From a virus: a stretch of DNA of 40,618 bases. The DNA lies in the IMG/VR virus record IMGVR_UViG_3300009182_000007, positions 1 through 40,618 of that record, one strand, 5' to 3'. The notes below the pieces were generated by a model. The model saw nothing but the letters and a program-made list of their open reading frames with translations, ran no database searches and was not told the origin of the DNA. Numbering within the stretch: position 1 is the first letter of the stretch; each line of letters starts with the position of its first letter. Position numbers and translations under genes: made by a program. Below, piece after piece: positions 37,700 to 40,618 of the stretch.

Positions 37700-39853
37700 A
37701 TGCTTGATAAACAAAATCTGATTGTCCCCTACATTGAGGCTCCTGCCGGTAATAAGGGCATTGAGTTCCAAGTCGCCCATGAAGTTTATTTGAAGATGGT
37801 GGATTACTTGCGATTGACGCAAGCTAAGAACACTTTCAACCGCCTTTCTGATTACCACTACCTGAATATTCCGGTAAGTAACTCAACAGAACCAATCCGA
37901 GGCATTGATTACATTCACCCTGTAGTCACACCTGGCGTTGATTACGCTACAGCCATCATTACCAAGTGCCTGATGCCAAACGGCAAGGTTAACTTTGAGT
38001 TTGAACGCTTTAGCGAACAAGACACAGACCAGTCCAATCAAGCGACAGAGATGGTTAAGTATATGCTTAACAGTCGCAATGATTCCTATCAGATTATTCG
38101 GGATTGGGCGCAAGATTCCTTGTTGCACAAAAACGGCATTGTGATGGTTTCTCCCGTGCGTGAACCTATTACGCAGTACAAGGAAGTTACCGGCACTAAA
38201 GACCAATTGCGGGTCTTTGAAACAATGGCTGGTGAAAAAGGTCTTACTGCCAAACGCCAAGAAATGAAACTGGCAGATGTTGACCTACAAGGTGCAATTG
38301 AGCAAGCCGCAGCCAATGGCGCTCCTACTAGCGAAGACTTGACTGATGCCTTAAATAAAAACAAGGTTTACAAGGCCAAGTACAAACTTACTGGATACTC
38401 TACAACCGTCCGAGTCAAACACGTTGCTCAACATTACTTTGTTTGCAACCCAACAATCTCTGGCATTCAAGACCAAGACTTTGTTGGCTTTTACGATCCA
38501 ATGACGATCCATGAGTGCAAAGCGCAGTTCCCATACGTTGACCTTGAGAAACTGGCAGATCACGCTGCTTACGGCCCTGCCGGAGCATACCAAGCTGGCG
38601 CTTTGGAAAACGATTTGGCTCTTCATGCCCGTGACTCAACTCCCGTTCCAGGCCAAGGTGTAATTGCTTCTGCTGGCGCTGACCGCTACAGCCGAGTCAT
38701 TATGCTGACTACCGCATGGATTCGCAAAGACGTAGATAACGATGGCGAAGAAGAAATCATTGAAGTTTGCTTCTCCGGCTCGTATGTTTTGTATGTCAAA
38801 GAAGTAGACTTTATTCCTTTGGCCTCCATGTGTCCCAAGCCAATTACTGGTAACTTCTTTGGTTACTCATTGGCTGAACGACTGGTTCCCATGCAGGAAT
38901 ACGCCACTTCCATTGCACGGGCTGAAATGTCGTTTGCCATGCAAGCGTCTACGCCCCGTATCGGCGTAAATCCAGAGTTTATTGATGCGGAAGAAATCCA
39001 ACGTGGCGTATCTGCCATGTTTATTTTGGATCGCAAGTTTGACCCGTCTAAGCACATTTACGAATTTGGAGCAATGCAGGGTAACCTAGCTTATGTCCAA
39101 TCGTCTATGCAGCGGTTTGAGTCCGACAAGATGGCGATTATTGGCATGACCAGCCCAAGTGACGTTATGAATCCTGAAGTGATGAAGGATGGAAATAGCG
39201 GCTTTAAGTTGCAACTGGCTATGGGGCCAAACCAACTTATCCAAGATGAGATGGTTAAAAACTGCGCTATTGGTCTGCGGGATGTAATCTACATTGTGTG
39301 GAAAACTTTGGTTCAGTATTCGGACGATTACAACATTCAGCAATTGGCTGGCGTATGCGCTCAAGGCAAACCATTTATGGATGCTATTTCCATCCAGAAC
39401 TTTGAGTTTATTGACCGCCGAATGATTAACATTGACATGGCATTGGGATTCCTGTCGGATGAAAACCGCCTTACCCGTCAACAATTGATTGTTCAGGCTC
39501 AAGGTGCATTTACTCAAGCCATGATGCAGATTGACCCATCAGTTCCAGAATTGTTTATCAAGGCTCGTAAGCCTTACGAAGATACTTTGCGAGTATTGGG
39601 TGTTAAGGATGTGGATAGCTATTTGCCGACAATGGAAGAAGCGGCTAAGATTGCCCAAGCCAAGTCACAGCAGCCTCCAAGCCCTGAACAGCAAGAAATT
39701 AGTTCTAAAGTCGCAGTTAATACTGCAAAAACTGAAGAAATTGCGGCTAATACTGCATTTACAAAGCGTAAGACTCAGGATATGGATACTGACGATTACT
39801 TTGAATCATTGGCTGCTAAACGTGGCAAACTTAGCGCCCAAGAAGTTGATTAA
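37700..39853 (+). CDS. Portal protein (P22/SU10-like)
   Basis: 717 aa, close to P22 gp1 (725 aa). An N-terminal MVDYLRLTQAKNTFNRLSDYHYLN-type helix region, a large wing and stem (DWAQDSLLHKNGIVMVSPVREP, ITGNFFGYSLAERLVPMQEYATSIARAEM) and a long Gln/Ala/Lys-rich C-terminal helix (about 640-717) that would form a barrel inside the head. It follows TerL by 8 nt. The dodecameric ring is the DNA gate of the capsid. Confidence 0.88.
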   Translation: MLDKQNLIVPYIEAPAGNKGIEFQVAHEVYLKMVDYLRLTQAKNTFNRLSDYHYLNIPVSNSTEPIRGIDYIHPVVTPGVDYATAIITKCLMPNGKVNFEFERFSEQDTDQSNQATEMVKYMLNSRNDSYQIIRDWAQDSLLHKNGIVMVSPVREPITQYKEVTGTKDQLRVFETMAGEKGLTAKRQEMKLADVDLQGAIEQAAANGAPTSEDLTDALNKNKVYKAKYKLTGYSTTVRVKHVAQHYFVCNPTISGIQDQDFVGFYDPMTIHECKAQFPYVDLEKLADHAAYGPAGAYQAGALENDLALHARDSTPVPGQGVIASAGADRYSRVIMLTTAWIRKDVDNDGEEEIIEVCFSGSYVLYVKEVDFIPLASMCPKPITGNFFGYSLAERLVPMQEYATSIARAEMSFAMQASTPRIGVNPEFIDAEEIQRGVSAMFILDRKFDPSKHIYEFGAMQGNLAYVQSSMQRFESDKMAIIGMTSPSDVMNPEVMKDGNSGFKLQLAMGPNQLIQDEMVKNCAIGLRDVIYIVWKTLVQYSDDYNIQQLAGVCAQGKPFMDAISIQNFEFIDRRMINIDMALGFLSDENRLTRQQLIVQAQGAFTQAMMQIDPSVPELFIKARKPYEDTLRVLGVKDVDSYLPTMEEAAKIAQAKSQQPPSPEQQEISSKVAVNTAKTEEIAANTAFTKRKTQDMDTDDYFESLAAKRGKLSAQEVD

Positions 39854-39861
39854 GGATTGAA

Positions 39862-40191
39862 ATGAAAAGCCTAGTATTGAATATCAGAAGCTACTTTAAC
39901 AAGCGAACAAAAATTAAAGATTCACGAAAGGAAGCGGATGCAACACGAAGAACTCTAGTTATTGAAAATGGCGAAAAAGCCAATCGCCTCATGGCAAATG
40001 AGGATTTTGCATTGATGTTTAATCTTTACCGATTCCAAATGCTTGAACGCTTGGAAGATAGTAGGGATGACAATGAACGTATTACTAATGCACATTATGT
40101 CGCTGGAGTCCGAGATTTTATTTACTTTGTTGAACAACAAGAGTATCTCGGTAAAGTAGCTGTTACACCTAACCTTAAAGAAATGAGTTAA
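39862..40191 (+). CDS. 109-aa protein between portal and scaffold, unknown
   Basis: Basic helical N-terminus (LNIRSYFNKRTKIKDSRKEA), then LMFNLYRFQMLERLEDSRDD and a helical end with VRDFIYFVEQQEYLGKVAV. Preceded by TAAGGA. Probably a head-assembly protein by position. Confidence 0.7.
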   Translation: MKSLVLNIRSYFNKRTKIKDSRKEADATRRTLVIENGEKANRLMANEDFALMFNLYRFQMLERLEDSRDDNERITNAHYVAGVRDFIYFVEQQEYLGKVAVTPNLKEMS

Positions 40192-40195
40192 ACTT

Positions 40196-40618
40196 ATGTC
40201 AGACGTAATCGAGCAATCGACCGCCCCTGAGCAAACTGGAAGCGTGAATCCAGTGGATGCTATCGCTGCCATGATTGCCGCTAACAAGCGTAACAATCCG
40301 CAACCCGAAAGCAGTTCACCACCTCCAGCGGGACAAGAGGCTAACCCCTCCCCCGAGGCGGCTCCTGAGAATGGTGCTGAACCTAAAGATGGTAATTCTG
40401 AGGAAACAGAAACTGTAGATTCTGAAAATAACGACGAGTCCTCTGATGGAGTAAACGAAGCGGTTAATTTTCTGGACTTTGCAGAGCAGAATCCGAATGT
40501 AATGCTGAAGATTCCCAATAAAGACGCAGAAGGCGGCTTTGTGGAGATGACAGCAAGCCGTGCGGCTTCCATTCTGGGTCAAGGAAGTGCTATCCATGAA
40601 AATGCTCGTAAACTGAAA
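40196..40618 (+). CDS. Capsid scaffolding protein, N-terminal part (continues at base 1)
   Basis: Starts MSDVIEQSTAPEQTGSVNPV. The first 90 residues are acidic, Pro/Glu/Ser-rich and disordered (PAGQEANPSPEAAPENGAEP), followed by FLDFAEQNPNVMLKIPNKD, which runs in frame across the join into base 1. The join places 100 codons upstream of base 1 and gives a 369-aa protein. Disordered acidic N-terminus with helical charged C-terminus is the usual scaffold layout. Confidence 0.8.
   Translation, partial: MSDVIEQSTAPEQTGSVNPVDAIAAMIAANKRNNPQPESSSPPPAGQEANPSPEAAPENGAEPKDGNSEETETVDSENNDESSDGVNEAVNFLDFAEQNPNVMLKIPNKDAEGGFVEMTASRAASILGQGSAIHENARKLK
40496..40618. repeat. Terminal direct repeat, right copy
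   Basis: Identical to bases 1-123. Confidence 0.95.

Noticed and set aside
1-40618. Integrase, attachment site, CI-like repressor or CRISPR array
   Set aside because: No such gene motif or regular repeat-spacer pattern seen; the iterated 10-mers at 31417-31493 have unequal, very short spacing and are not CRISPR.

Overview
The window is one complete tailed-phage genome written as a linear contig. Bases 1-123 recur exactly at 40496-40618, so the unit is a 40,495-bp circular or circularly permuted molecule, and the scaffold gene runs across the contig ends. The large terminase, a portal of P22 size, a short adaptor, nozzle-like and ejection-protein set, and the absence of a tape-measure, sheath or major tail-tube gene point to a short-tailed phage (podovirus) with a SU10/P22-like virion plan. 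Several small genes resemble ones I associate with phages of aquatic Beta-/Gammaproteobacteria. That host guess is recall, not something the sequence proves. I see no integrase, excisionase, CI-like repressor, DNA polymerase, RNA polymerase or tRNA.

Layout. (1) Late operon, plus strand, from 33484 through the contig ends to 20733: GNAT-like protein, small terminase candidate, small accessory genes, large terminase, portal, scaffold, major capsid protein, adaptor, a long block of fibre and receptor-binding genes, nozzle-like protein, glycine/glutamine/alanine-rich putative ejection proteins, a four-gene lysis block and an HTH-metallophosphoesterase. It ends at a bidirectional hairpin terminator (20735-20779). 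(2) Early and replication operon, minus strand, from 28068 down to 20792. It is very compact, with most stops overlapping the next start: DUF1376 replication protein, DnaB-type helicase without primase, RusA resolvase, Sak3-type annealing protein, SSB-like protein with a DDDLPF tail, MazG-like hydrolase, cytosine-methyltransferase-like protein and many small genes, ending in an extremely acidic protein with no Lys or Arg. (3) A divergent control region at 28069-28199 with a 21-bp palindrome, related to an element at 24091-24110 in front of the recombination genes. (4) A second early block, plus strand, 28200-31180: small genes including an RHH/AT-hook regulator candidate, a DUF1364 nuclease and a ferritin-like protein. 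(5) An accessory island, 31181-33483, with minus-strand genes (GP88 family, a 90-aa protein and a 50-aa protein), short iterated repeats, hairpins and a C-rich tract before the terminase genes.

The most interesting element is the gene-free stretch 30038-30450. A TATAAT box is followed at once by a chain of strong inverted repeats: an 11-bp perfect closing stem, a GAAA-capped hairpin, a 9-bp stem and 7-, 8- and 10-bp stems. This is what a previously undescribed structured phage RNA would look like.

How it would work together: the divergent early promoters express host-takeover and replication genes. The phage appears to rely on host polymerase and primase, with its own helicase, annealing protein, SSB and resolvase making recombination-linked concatemers. 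The late operon then builds the capsid, packages DNA (probably headful) and lyses the cell with a holin and a GH108 muramidase.
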